The notes under the pieces are model-generated. The model was not told where the DNA came from and searched no databases. It worked only from the letters and a program-made list of their open reading frames with translations. A stretch of 58,323 bases of DNA from Chromera velia. Lineage: Eukaryota; Sar; Chromeraceae. Shown in pieces: positions 1 through 23,239 of this stretch. How positions within the stretch are numbered: the first letter of the stretch is position 1; the number at the start of each line of letters is the position of its first letter. The translations under genes were made by a program, and so were the position numbers. The stretch is taken from assembly GCA_018398765.1 (NCBI GenBank), contig JAHBMJ010003743.1, positions 29,707-88,029 on the forward strand, written 5' to 3'.

Positions 1-12918
<12,918 letters not shown>

Positions 12919-13566
12919 TTTGTTTGCCTTTCACTCCAGTTTTCCTCTCGACGATCTGTTTCCCTCTGTTGCTTCTGGCAGTTTTCACCTTATTCTCGAC
13001 TGTCACTCAGACATTCCTCGAGTGACACAGACGCCTGTGGAAGGGATTTGATGCGACGATCTGTTTTTACTCGACTTTCTGTACGTATATATCTGTTGAA
13101 TTAATTGTATACAACGTACACGCGTATATATACGCGTACGTGTGAATTTATAATTCGACGTATAGATTTTGTATGCATGCATGGTCTCAGCCGGTTGGGG
13201 ACGCGAGAAGTTAATTTAAGAATTAATTCCCCGTTGCTCATCCCGATCGACCATGCATGCAAATTTAAGATACCATGCATGCACGCACTGCAGTTGGACG
13301 ACGTCTGAACTTCTCGATCCGGCAGTCCACTCGATTTCTTTAATTCTTTGTCTTTCGATCGATTTCGATTATTTGCTTTCCCTTCAGCTTGCAGAGTCTG
13401 AGATTCTGCACCCGAATCTGAGTGAAAAACGCTGTGTGAGCACACTGCCGGGTGATTTTGTGTTCTGTCATGCTCTATCGGTGACCCACTTCCCGCCTGT
13501 ATTTCGATTTGTTCTGTCGACTGGAAGTGAATTCTCAAGGTGATTTCCCTTTCAGCAACTCCAGCC
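12919..13566. promoter_or_regulatory. Divergent intergenic/promoter region with TGCATGCA words and an 18-bp palindrome
   Basis: This ~650-bp spacer separates the minus-strand flippase start (12918) from the plus-strand start at 13567, so it should carry both promoters. An exact 18-bp palindrome, ACGCGTATATATACGCGT, spans 13120-13137. TGCATGC words occur near 13173-13182, 13253-13261 and 13274-13283. A likely 5'UTR splice acceptor (ttccctttcag) ends at about 13554, just before the ATG. The promoter role is inferred from position. Confidence 0.5.
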
Positions 13567-14487
13567 ATGGACCCAACCCAGCTGCTCGATGCAGTGGCAG
13601 TGGTTGCAGGAGAGCTGACCTCCCAAATTTCGGGTTCCTCCAATTTTCTTGGAGCTCTGGCATCGAGGCAAGAGGATGCCATCAGGGGCGTCTTCTGCCC
13701 AGAACATTTCAAGTCTCTCTGGGAGGCGAATGTCTTTAAGGGGAATACAAATGACATCAGAGAAATTCTTACTTCGTTCACACACTGCTCTCTTGACAAC
13801 GACGCGGCCGTTGTGGGGGGGGCAAAGTTAGGAAAGTTCTCTCATGGCCCCTTCAAGGGCCAACCATTTCAGATTAACGCCACCGGACAGCTCTCCTCCG
13901 GTTTTGTGCTGGGGGAAGACGCAAAGAATTCAGCCAGCTGGAGCCCCGACCAGATACAGAACGCGAAGGAGTACTGCTTCTCCCCGGCAGTGGGGGGAGT
14001 GCTCGGGGGGATCGGGGGGTCATTTGGGGGCGCGTTTGCCTCCTGGGCTGTCTCCGACACTTATACGAGACTCCAAGGAGGAAGGGAGGCACTCTGCCAA
14101 GCGGAAAGGGTGACAGTCACCGCATCCCGAGTCATCGCTCCGTTCCTTGCGAGCATGGCCGGATCGCACGTCGGCACTGCACTCGCAGGCCTGCACACGA
14201 TCGCCATGAGCGGGCCAGTCACCTTCGTTTCGACCACAGCTCTTGCGGGGGCGGGTGCAGGTATTGCGGCGGGGGCTGCTGTTAGCACAGTGTCCATGGC
14301 AACCGCCTGCTTTGTCCGTGTTGCCTGGGAGGCACGCAGTTGGGTGAAGACGGCCCAGCGAGTCACGGAGCGTGCAGAAGCGGCGGTATCCGTCCTTGAG
14401 GGGGTGGGGGGGTCACGGAGGTTAAGTGAGGAATTGCGTCAATTGAGCAGGGAGGTGGCTGTCCTCTCTTCCGTAGTGGACGCCTGA
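13567..14487 (+). CDS. Hypothetical protein with two Gly/Ala-zipper segments
   Basis: I do not recognise the family. I chose ATG 13567 because it is the first real ATG after a good 3' splice site (cag ending about 13554) and begins MDPTQLLDAV. The 306 residues are globular for about 140, then carry a glycine-rich hydrophobic stretch (AVGGVLGGIGGSFGGAFASW, about residues 142-161) and an Ala/Gly stretch (ALAGAGAGIAAGAAVSTVSM, about 229-248). Both resemble glycine-zipper membrane or helix-packing segments. The C-terminus looks helical. The frame ends at TGA 14485-14487, but the same frame stays open for another ~310 codons (next entry), so this may be the first half of one larger protein. Codon use and GC match neighbouring coding blocks. 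Confidence 0.6.
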   Translation: MDPTQLLDAVAVVAGELTSQISGSSNFLGALASRQEDAIRGVFCPEHFKSLWEANVFKGNTNDIREILTSFTHCSLDNDAAVVGGAKLGKFSHGPFKGQPFQINATGQLSSGFVLGEDAKNSASWSPDQIQNAKEYCFSPAVGGVLGGIGGSFGGAFASWAVSDTYTRLQGGREALCQAERVTVTASRVIAPFLASMAGSHVGTALAGLHTIAMSGPVTFVSTTALAGAGAGIAAGAAVSTVSMATACFVRVAWEARSWVKTAQRVTERAEAAVSVLEGVGGSRRLSEELRQLSREVAVLSSVVDA

Positions 14488-15627
14488 GAAACGTGTGTAT
14501 CTGTCGAGAGGTTGAGGGAGAAGGGAAAGGGATGGGCAGGAGAGGATGGTGGAGAAGAGATGAGAGCAGAGGAGAGGGTGGGAGATTCAGAAGAGAGAGC
14601 ACGTAGAATTTTCACCTCTCTGAGTGCAGTCACAGCGTCGTGCTATCTTCTTGAAGCACTTCAGGCAAGGTGCCAGTCACTCGCACAGCGCACAGAAAAG
14701 CTTGGGGCAGCTGCAAGTCGGCAGATGGAAAAGTCGAAGAGACGGGCAACTCGACTTCGTCTCAGACAGAGGAGACGGCAGACGAGACTTGCGAAAATAC
14801 AGAGGGAGCGGGAGGGAAGGGCTCGCGCCCTTAATGAGCAGGTGCCTCCCGCCGCGCTGTTGTCTCTCCCCCTGTGTGCCCTTGTGAATGCAATTGAAGG
14901 TCTCACAGAATCACTCACGTCCTCTGCGGTGGAGACTGAGGCAGTGAGACTTGACGAGACGGCAAACAGGGCCCGTCGGCTCGCCCGCGCGGCAGCACAC
15001 GTGGCCGGGGAAGCAGCCGCGTCAGTGAAAGATTGCGAGGCTCATCTTTACCGCCTTGAGGGCGGACTACCCCCGGAAGACGCGAGGCTACTCAGCCAGA
15101 GACCTTCTCTGCCTGTCGCCTTCAAAGAATCCCAGAGGCATGCCGTAACCGGAGTGGGGGTGTCGAGAAGGAAACAGAAAGAGAAGCACAAGAGGGAGGG
15201 GAGAAAGAAGAAAGAAACGAACACTACCGTCCCCGCCATGAAGCTGCACGGAGTGAGGCGGTGCGGCATCCACCTCCTCCGCCCCCCGACAGCCCCAGTG
15301 CCAAAAGCGCCGGCAGTCCGTGTGACAGGAGTGAATAAAGACGTGTCTCCCGATGCCAAGTGCGTGGGGGTGCACTTCCAACATGGAGGGGAGAAAGAGA
15401 AAGACGGTGAGTCGCTGTGAGAGGTTTCAAAGTGAAAATCCATTCTTTTGTCTCAAGCAATGCAGGAAGGAAGGAAAATGAGGGGAAAAGGAGGAACGAA
15501 GTGTTTTTAAAAAACTATGCGGGCGGGGAGTTTGATTTGCACGTTCTTCGTTTGTGGATTCGTTTCTTCCTTCTCTTCCCTTCTCTTCTTTCACAGCTGG
15601 AAGCTCAAGTGATCTCAAGAAAAGAAG
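14488..15627 (+). CDS. Coiled-coil/basic open frame continuing the preceding gene after an in-frame TGA
   Basis: The frame is the same as the preceding ORF and open from 14488 to TGA 15418-15420. It is rich in Arg, Glu and Ala, with a very basic stretch (about 14725-14830) and predicted helices (residues such as RLARAAAHVAGEAAASV). A strong donor (GACG|GTGAGT) at 15406/15407 would bypass the stop. It pairs in phase with a good acceptor (ttctttcacag) giving a short exon 15597-15627 ending AAG|GTAG. Further acceptors at about 16093, 16828 and 17108 suggest the gene may run to about 17 kb, but those exons are too short to confirm. It could be a separate gene, or part of one protein with 13567-14487 if the TGA is recoded, spliced out or a sequence error. 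Confidence 0.45.
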
Positions 15628-15629
15628 GT

Positions 15630-16012
15630 AGAAAGAAAGAAAGAAAAACAGACAGACAGAAAGACAGACAAAACAGAAAGAAAGAAAGGAAGGAAGAAAG
15701 AAAGGAACGTTGAAGATGTAAGGAAAGCCCAACCAAGTAAGGAAACTGGTCATGCAGGCACTCAAGTCTGACTCACTCTGTCAGTCAGTCGGTGAGCCAG
15801 TCTGCCTATCCCCTAAGGGAATTGCAGGAGAAACTGCGAGTCTGGTGCAAAGGAAGGAAGGAAGAAGTAGGCGGGTGGAAGGAAGCGAAAAAAGAAAGAA
15901 ATTGAGGACGGCACATTAGAAAAAACTTTTGATCATGCATTCAACGCTCGTGACCCCCCACCCCCCTCTATGCATGTCTGTATGAAACTAGGTATGGCAG
16001 AAGATGTGTGTG

Positions 16013-16047
<35 letters not shown>

Positions 16048-19007
16048 GTGCGTGCTTTCTTCTCTCTCTTGTCTTGCCCCCCCTTCCTGCAGGTCGGCAG
16101 ACTAACCTTCAAGTTTTGCACCCTTCTTCAATTGCCGAGTTTGTGCACTTCTTGGAGTTATGAGGGGGCAGTCGCTTCACCGACGCCAGCATGCAAGAAA
16201 GAAGGAGGGAAAGAAGAAAAGAAAGGAATGGGCAGACAGACGAAGAAAGAAGAGTCTAGCTAGGAGACCGTCTCACATCCTGCAATCTGCAGCTCAGGCA
16301 GGTGTGGTTCTTTCTTTCCTTAGACTCTTGTAGGGGGGCGGGGGGGGGCATTTGTCTCTCTCCCTTTCCTGGTGTGCTGTATGAATTCAAGACCAGCGGA
16401 AAGGCGCACAAAGATGAAGGAAGTACTGCGGGCGAGACGAAGCAAACAGAGAGTGCGGAGCAACGTCACGTTATCCCTCCCTCCCTTTCTCCCTTCCGGT
16501 GAGCAGAGCCGTCGTTCTTTTTGTTGATGGATGGGGAACCGTTGGACAAAGAATGAAAGAAGTCTTCCCTCCTTCCCTTCCTTCAGGCATTTGCTTGGTT
16601 GGTTGGTTCATGGGGAGGTTGGCTGGTTGCAGAGGATCTGAAGAAGAACCTCACCTTTTGCTCATCCGCTTTCCGCGCTTTTTGTACCCGCTTGAACAAA
16701 AAAACGATTGAGAATGTCGAGCATATTTGATCTGTCTCCGTCTTTCATTCATTCTTTCCCAGCTCTTCTCCTCATCTTGCGCCCTCTTTTTGCACTCTAC
16801 TGACTTCATTTTCTCTCTTCTGTCAGCTGACATCCAGACGAGCAACAAGGGGGGGGGTGTCAATGAGCATTCGTTTCCCTTCCTCTCCTCTGTGTTCTAT
16901 ACCCATGCACAAATCGATCTGGCTTGAATTTCTTATTTGTCTGTCAATCCATTCGATCGATGCGCTCGTTTGTCATTTCAGTTCCCCGCTTGCCTTCCTC
17001 AGTCCACTTTTGTTCCATTTCGACCACAGCCCTTGGTCATGTCGAACTCTTTTGTGAATGGGGCACCGTCAGTGTGCGCCCATGCATGCTAACGTACGGT
17101 TTTTACAGTTGGCAGGTAAGTGCTGGAGGAAGGGGTAGCAAGTAAAGAAGGAATGGGGGAAGGAGTGGAGATTGGGCAATAGAAAAGCGAAAAGGGGCCA
17201 GGAAGCATGGAGGAACAGAATGGGGACGACTGTCTGCGACTGAGCGCGGTGAAGGGCGCTGTTTGAATTCGATAAGTGATCGAGGCTTTTCGTTCGCTGC
17301 TGCCTCTGCATTCGTGGACAAGACTAGGGATGATCCCTGAGCAGAAGAAACTCTCTCCAGGATCCTGGGGAGATAATCTGCAGGCGTGTATTGAATAGTA
17401 TTGAATGCGCCATGTACAAGAAAGCTTGCATGCTGCATGACAAGACTGCATTAGACTACTACTAAGGCATTAGAGGAGCACGTTTTGGATTGAATAGATT
17501 CAATAAATTGTATGTCCAGACTGCCCTTCGCCATTGACGCTCGATGGCTGTCGGGTTTAGTCACATGATACTCACATCATCATCATCATAAATCAAATTT
17601 ACTTAATTAAACCATACTTGAATCCAGATTAGGCCATGGAAATTACTTTCGGTACTAGTTTCGGTAACCAGTTTCTAGACTATGGTCTAGACTGTAGAAA
17701 CTAGTTTTTAATAACACATGTGATCGAAGCAGCGTAAAACCAGCAATTATGATATATAATTAATGTTTCATTCATTCATTTTATTAAAATAAAATTTTTA
17801 TATTTTTTTTTAATTAAGAAGTTTTTTAAACTTTTTTATCGATAGAAGCTCAAGCTCGGATTTACGATTAATTCATGTCTGGAGAATTGGCCTCCTGCCT
17901 AGCCTCCGGCTCCAATTACTAGCCTGATTAATGCCAAAGTTCGACGTACAAGTCGGTATGCGCCGATGTTTAGTACGACTTTCATTAATGTGTTTGATTG
18001 TATACGTTCGATATGTCAAGATGTCACTACTAAGATGTGTCTAACAATCCACAAAGAAGTGAGAGGCAAAAACAGAAAAGAAAGAAGGGAAGAAGGAAGG
18101 AAGGAAAGAAGGAAGAAAGGAAGGAAGGAAGGAAGGATTGAAGGACTCGGATGAATGACTCGGAAATGAGTCGGAATAAATAAAAGGAAGGAAGGAAAGA
18201 AAGAAAGAAGGAAAGAAGAGAGGGACGAAGGAAGGAAGGAAGGAAGGAAGGAAGAAAGAAAGGAAGGAAGCAAGGAAGGAAGGAAGGAAGGAAAGAAAGA
18301 AAAATAAAGAAAGAAAGAAAGAAAAAAAGAAAGAAAGACGGAGGGAAGAAAAGACGAAGGGAAGGAAAGACAAACGGAAGGAAGCAAGGAAGGAAGGAAA
18401 CAAAGAAAGAAGGGAAGCAGAGGATGGAAAGACGGCAATAAATAATAAATAAAGCAAGGGAGGAAGGAAGGAAGGGAGGAAGGAAAGAAGGAAGAAAACT
18501 GAATGAATGAAGGAATTAAGGAAGTAAGGGGGGGAAGCAGTGTCTAACAGCTCGAGAGTGAGCTGGAGAGAGAAAAAGAACATGATCATATGAGGGAGAG
18601 AGACAGAAAACATGTATCAGTACATCCATGAGTCCATGCACAGTGAAACAGTATTAAAAGACTCATAAGAGAGCAGTCATAGCGTGACACTGGAAAATGC
18701 CCTTTGTATGCACTCGATCTCGGATCCATCCGACCAAAGTTGAATGATTCAGAATTTACACGGTGCATCTCGGATCCACCACCTGCCGACAGTCAACGAA
18801 AACTTGAGCCTTTATCATGACCCACAGTTCCTTCTTCTTCACTGCGAAAGTTTAAGCACGGATGGAAGGATCATCCATCATCGCGAGAAGGATTCAATCC
18901 CTCAAAAGCTTTGCGATCTGCCTTTTTGTGCTTCCTTGCCTGATTCTTTGCTTTTGATTTCTGGAGTCATCGCAATCGATTGAAATCCTTTTCCTCTGGG
19001 TCTCTGT
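15630..19007. other. Spacer or intron-rich region without confident coding sequence
   Basis: It contains GAAA-type repeat (15630-15710), a (TG)n run (about 16008-16045), scattered acceptor-like sites, then an AT-rich island (17460-18050) and a large GGAA satellite (18085-18530). Possible short 3' exons of the gene starting at 13567 lie before 17.15 kb. No convincing protein family is visible. Long open frames at 18.0-18.6 kb on the minus strand (FLPSFLPSF) are GGAA-repeat artefacts. Confidence 0.6.
18085..18530. repeat. (GGAA)n/(GAAA)n purine-rich satellite
   Basis: About 450 bp of nearly uninterrupted purine on the plus strand, with GGAA, GAAA and AAGG units and short interruptions. It is similar in style to the satellites at 11.2 and 38.0 kb. 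Confidence 0.9.
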
Positions 19008-20210
19008 TCAAGACCAAGGATCTTGCTGAATCCATGCCCCGATGGAGAGGATCTTGCTTGAGGCGCAGTACTTCAATGTCAGATCGCTCTCCTCCTCCTC
19101 AGCTCCAATACAGATCTGACTGTTGCATCCATGCGTCCCCCCCGACCCGTAAATTTTCTCCTCCCCGAAGAATTCTTCTATCGACATCCTTAGAGTGTGC
19201 CACGCTCCGTTCTTCACCACAGACCTGAACTCAGACACCAAGCCATTCACACGTCAAACAATGATCACATTCAGCTCTGCATGGAGTGGGACACCAAGTT
19301 GACAACTGACAAGAGAAGCAAATCATGACGTACTCTGACCATGACCATGCACCTACTTACTTACCTGAGCTGAGGGTCGTTTTCCCTCCCGATCAGGGCG
19401 CAGAGCTCAGACTGCTCGATGCGGTGGAGACGAACAGTGCCTATCGCGCCGTTGGGGGTGTTTTTTGAGTGGAGGAAATCTCATGTGCAGACTCTCTTCA
19501 GAGCCTGCCGGGCCTCTTTCCGAAGACTGGCGAGCTGCTTCCTTGACACCGGGGCTGTCCGACCTGCTGCACATCAGAGAGAGTGCACAGGAGCTTTCCT
19601 TTTAGGACACTTTGTGCCCCGAGATGGGCGTTATGCATGCAGACGCACCCAAGAAGATCTGTGTCGAAGTTTGATGTAGCAAATGACATGCAGAGGGGAC
19701 ACTTCAATAAGGGTGCACACTGGCTTCGCTGCATTCGCGTTGTGCTCTCCTGGACGACCAGTGGACGGCCAGCAGAGAAAATAAGACACAGAAAACGGCA
19801 CGTATGCATGCAGAGAGACACGGCTCTCCATCTGTCTCCAATTTGTTAAAAATGACATGCTTACATGCGCAGACCGACCAGCAGTACTATCTCCGCCTTC
19901 TTCCGCGTCCTCTGCTACACGGGGGAGAGGCTGGCCGCGGGCAAGGGCTCTGGCGGCTTGTTCTGCACTCTCCTCCTTCTGACGCTTTCGCGCCTCTCTC
20001 ACCTCGCGTGCCTGCCGCTTCTTCTGAAGTCCCGCTGCCCCGTGTTTCTGCAACGCGTACGCCTGCACCTGGGCACGGTTGAAGAGCTTGTAGCGGCCCG
20101 AGCCGAAAGTTTGGTGTGGGACGTGCGGGATCATAGCGAGGTCATCTGATGTGAGAAAGAACTCTTTCTTTGCACCTTCCGCGCTGAGCGTTGCTCCACC
20201 CCACACGCTG
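19008..20210 (-). CDS. Protein with XPA C-terminal-like domain (possible nucleotide-excision-repair type), 5' end not found
   Basis: Exon A (about 20210-19865) follows a good acceptor (ttccttaaacag). It reads KKEFFLTSDDL, then KLFNRAQVQAYALQKHG and a long basic/acidic helix (KKRQAREVREARKRQKEE). The pattern 'LT..DL ... LY...V...A...+G..GL..KR..R..R' matches the C-terminal half of XPA/Rad14-like proteins, so DNA-damage recognition is an inference. There is no ATG at the exon start, so an upstream exon is missing. Exon A ends at CAT|GTAAGC. Exon B (about 19567-19368) reads SRKQLASLRKEARQALKR, and after one in-frame TGA (19483-19481) RLHRIEQSELCALIGREN, ending in a perfect GTAAGT donor. Exon C (19208-19008) follows in phase (SVVKNGAWHTLRMSIEEFFG) to a stop. 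The A-to-B phase is uncertain. Confidence 0.55.
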
Positions 20211-21079
20211 TTTAAGGAAAAAGGCGTTGAAGACTTCTAATACTTGAGGCTAGGGAGACACGATCAAGGAGAAAGGGCTGTGAGGGCAATCCTGATGGGC
20301 AAAAGTGTTCTCGACACGCAATCGATTGATCGCCGGTGATTCGGCAGCTTACAGATCGATGCAGCTGTGTGCATGCATGCTAGCGCATGCCTGCACCAAA
20401 TTTGTAACTCTAACAACGCTTTTGAGTTTCACGCATTCGTTCCTCGAATCGAACAACAAAGTGCCACCCACGTAGCGAGGTTTGAAACACGCATGACAAA
20501 GACCCATGTGGAGGTGCATGTACTCTGAAGAATTTCTGGGGGCATGGTGTGCACTGTCAATTTTGTACGGCGAGATCGATTCAATGCATACGTACATCGA
20601 TTTATGTGCATGTGCAACTGTTGCTTCAACGTATACAATTTGAGGAAATCAACGAGTGACGTCGCGCGGAATGCGCGCGGAGCGTTTGCTAGCGTTTGCA
20701 TGGTTTTGAGCAAAACGTGAACGAAGTGTGCGACGGCCAACAACGAGCCCATAAATTTTATATGCATTCGGTTCAGTCTAGATTTTTAACGTCAGAACTA
20801 GTCAGTAAGTAGGCTCTCCGTTTACTGAGAGAACTTTACTCCTAGTTGCCGTCAGTAGCCGTCAGCTACCGTAAGCGTCCCTTGGTGTTACGCAGCAATG
20901 CCCCCAGCACTACTCAGCTACGGTCCCAGCACTAGACCCAGCATAACCCAGCACTAAAAAAGAAACATTCTCTACTACTCTCTATGTAGTTGCTTTCTCA
21001 GTTTTCTTTCCATCCTATTCGATCTGCCAACCTCCCTGAACCTAAGTGCCACTTGAAAAAATATAATCAAGATGATCTC

Positions 21080-21245
21080 TATCTGCGGCATCGTTTTTCA
21101 AGAAACCGTCCATGTCTGCGGTGTAGATAGTCAAGACACCGTCCAGGTATGCGGCTTTAGCTTTCAAAACACGGTAAATGATCTGCAGCTGCGGCGCGGA
21201 CTTTCAAGCTTGTCCAAAAATGCGGCTTGAACTTTCAAGTCAGTG
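21080..21245. repeat. Degenerate ~37-bp tandem repeat, about four units
   Basis: The phrase 'TGCGG ... TTTCAAGACACCGTCCA' recurs with variation at about 21082-21108, 21117-21145, 21150-21175 and 21188-21240. Units keep the TGCGG and TCAA-ACACCGTCCA blocks. It is not coding in any convincing frame. Confidence 0.6.
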
Positions 21246-22079
21246 ACTCAGTGAGGAACCCTAAGAGGTTAACCTCAAATCTTACCTCAAATATCAAATA
21301 TTTGAGGTTGAAGCTCAAATCAAATCAAATATAATCAAATCAAATATAATCAAATCAAACATGGTTACTATAGGCGATATGAAAATAGGGGTCTAGATAC
21401 GGGGGGGGGTGGCGTAGTATAAAGAGAGGTGTCTAGGGGCTACGCCTTAAGGGCGTTGTATACAAAGACGTTTTACCCGAGACGCAACGCCCCTAGGGTG
21501 TTGTGTTGTATGTATAAGGTCTTAGATAAGCTACGCCCCTTCATTGACCAAAAAATGAACAGAACTCATGAATAATCATATGGTGTCATCAATCAACACC
21601 CTTTAATATATCAAAATCTGTTTTTTAAATTCAAATTAAACATTTATTATAGAAATTTATGTCATTTTATGTTCAATCATCAATGCTATATGATTTATTA
21701 TGCACTTTATCATATCCTGTCATCATTTATGACCTCTTTCTACCTTCGCAGCACCAACAAATGCCCTTACTTTCCTTTTACCTTCCCTTTTACCGCCCTC
21801 CACACTAGCAGACGACGCATGCTTTTAAATTTACAGCAACCTTCCTCTCTCTTCAACTTTTTCTATATTCTTCCACTCCAATATAAATAGCTTCTATACC
21901 GAGACTAAGCTAGGACTAATGAAGACTAAGCTGTCATGATGCAAAGACAGATGTGGAGTAGCAATCCTTTGAAATCAATTAGAGTTGTGGCCTCTGTATG
22001 AAAGAAGGTCCTTACTGGCATGCAGGTCTGAAAAGACGACTCTTGAAGGCTTGTGCATGGCCCTGGAAAACGCCCTCCC

Positions 22080-22200
22080 AACGCCCCCCTACACCCTTAC
22101 AGGGGCGTTGTATATAGCCGTCGGCCAAAGGCCGACGCCCCCCAATCGAGGCGCTATATACACGCAAGGCCCATAACACCCCTTTATAGGGTGTTATAAT
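22080..22200. repeat. Cluster of nested perfect inverted repeats
   Basis: TGTATATAGC (22109-22118) pairs with GCTATATACA (22153-22162). Inside lies a perfect hairpin GTCGGCC-AAA-GGCCGAC (22120-22136). Just downstream ATAACACCC (22173-22181) pairs with GGGTGTTAT (22189-22197). A similar GGGCGTTG/CAACGCCC pair lies at about 21450-21500. These could be transposon termini or structured RNA, and I cannot assign them. Confidence 0.6.
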
Positions 22201-22789
22201 AGCAATTCTAGACCTGTATATATGAAACAGTCATTTTTTAAAAAAAGAAACAGTCATTTTTTTAAAAAAGAAAAAAAAAAAGAAAAAGCTAGATTTTTGA
22301 CCAAAAAAAAAATATTTTAAGTATATATTCATATCAATTTCATGATGATTATCCGAGCTGCGAAATAATTTATCGACAGACTCTGAGTTGCAAAGTTGCT
22401 GAAAGTGATATTTTTATGTCATTTAGCTAGATGCATGCATGACAATGGTCAAACTTACCGTCAAAGTAGATTAGGTTTCGAATTAACTAAGTGTATGAAA
22501 GTGGATCGATCTCCCTGAACTTACTGTCACTCTGATCATTTTTCTTATGACAATAGTTATCAGAACATTTCTGATGTGTGTTTCAAAAATTTAAAAATAT
22601 GTATATATAATTATAACTTATCAGTTCCGTAAAAAAAATATGCCTGTGTGGCAGTGTATATACACTAGTCACTGAGACTCACTCTAGTACTAATAGAGAT
22701 TAAGAACGTAAAATTGATAGATTTGAAATTGCATATGACTTTTTGTTGATATGATAAAGTTAGAGCACGTACTAAAATTGAGGTGACAA

Positions 22790-23239
22790 TCACTCAGCTT
22801 TATGGCACTTCCTTTTCCTCTTCTCCATGATCACTTTCTTCAATGTGAATCGAATCGATCGGTGGTGGGAGCTGCTGAGAGCTTTTTCTCTGGCTTTTCG
22901 GCTTTCCAAGAGTAGGTGCTCCTGGGTTTCTATTCGGTTGTGGAGAGATGACAACGGGGTGAGACGGAGAACCGCGTACACGTTTACTATTGCTGTTGGT
23001 GTTGGAACCGTCCTGTTTCTGGGCAGCTGATTGATGAGGTGGATTTGAAAAGAACTGGTTGCCGCTGCTACATACTCATAGCCATAAATAGTTTCTCCTT
23101 CCCCCTCGGCTCCTTGTATTTTCACCTGATACTGAATCACATTTGCTCCCTTTTGCACGGACCATATTTTTTTTGCGTACCCGGCTCTAAAAACAAATGC
23201 CTCCTTCTTCCCGTTCGACCCTGTCGGATTGTGTGACAT
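22790..23239 (-). CDS. Hypothetical 149-aa ORF in AT-rich, repeat-flanked DNA
   Basis: ATG 23239 is in a reasonable context (gacATGt), and the frame runs 149 codons to a stop at 22790. The N-terminal part (FRAGYAKKIWSVQKGANVIQ, then YQVKIQGAEGEGETIYGYEY) has a beta-rich, SH3/chromo-like look. The C-terminus is highly basic (VIMEKRKRKCHKAE). Similar CAAAT-rich repeats lie on both sides (about 21.26 and 23.5 kb), so it may be a fragment of a mobile element. I do not recognise it, and expression is unknown. Confidence 0.35.
   Translation of the reverse strand: MSHNPTGSNGKKEAFVFRAGYAKKIWSVQKGANVIQYQVKIQGAEGEGETIYGYEYVAAATSSFQIHLINQLPRNRTVPTPTAIVNVYAVLRLTPLSSLHNRIETQEHLLLESRKAREKALSSSHHRSIRFTLKKVIMEKRKRKCHKAE

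Larger units (their letters stand above)
20211..22789. other. AT-rich noncoding region with tandem and inverted repeats
   Basis: I see no supported gene. The segment has TGCATGC words near 20370, a ~37-bp degenerate tandem repeat (21080-21245), CAAAT-rich repeats (21255-21365), and two clusters of GC-rich inverted repeats (about 21415-21545 and 22085-22200) in otherwise AT-rich DNA. Composition differs sharply from the coding blocks and suggests decayed mobile elements. Confidence 0.55.
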
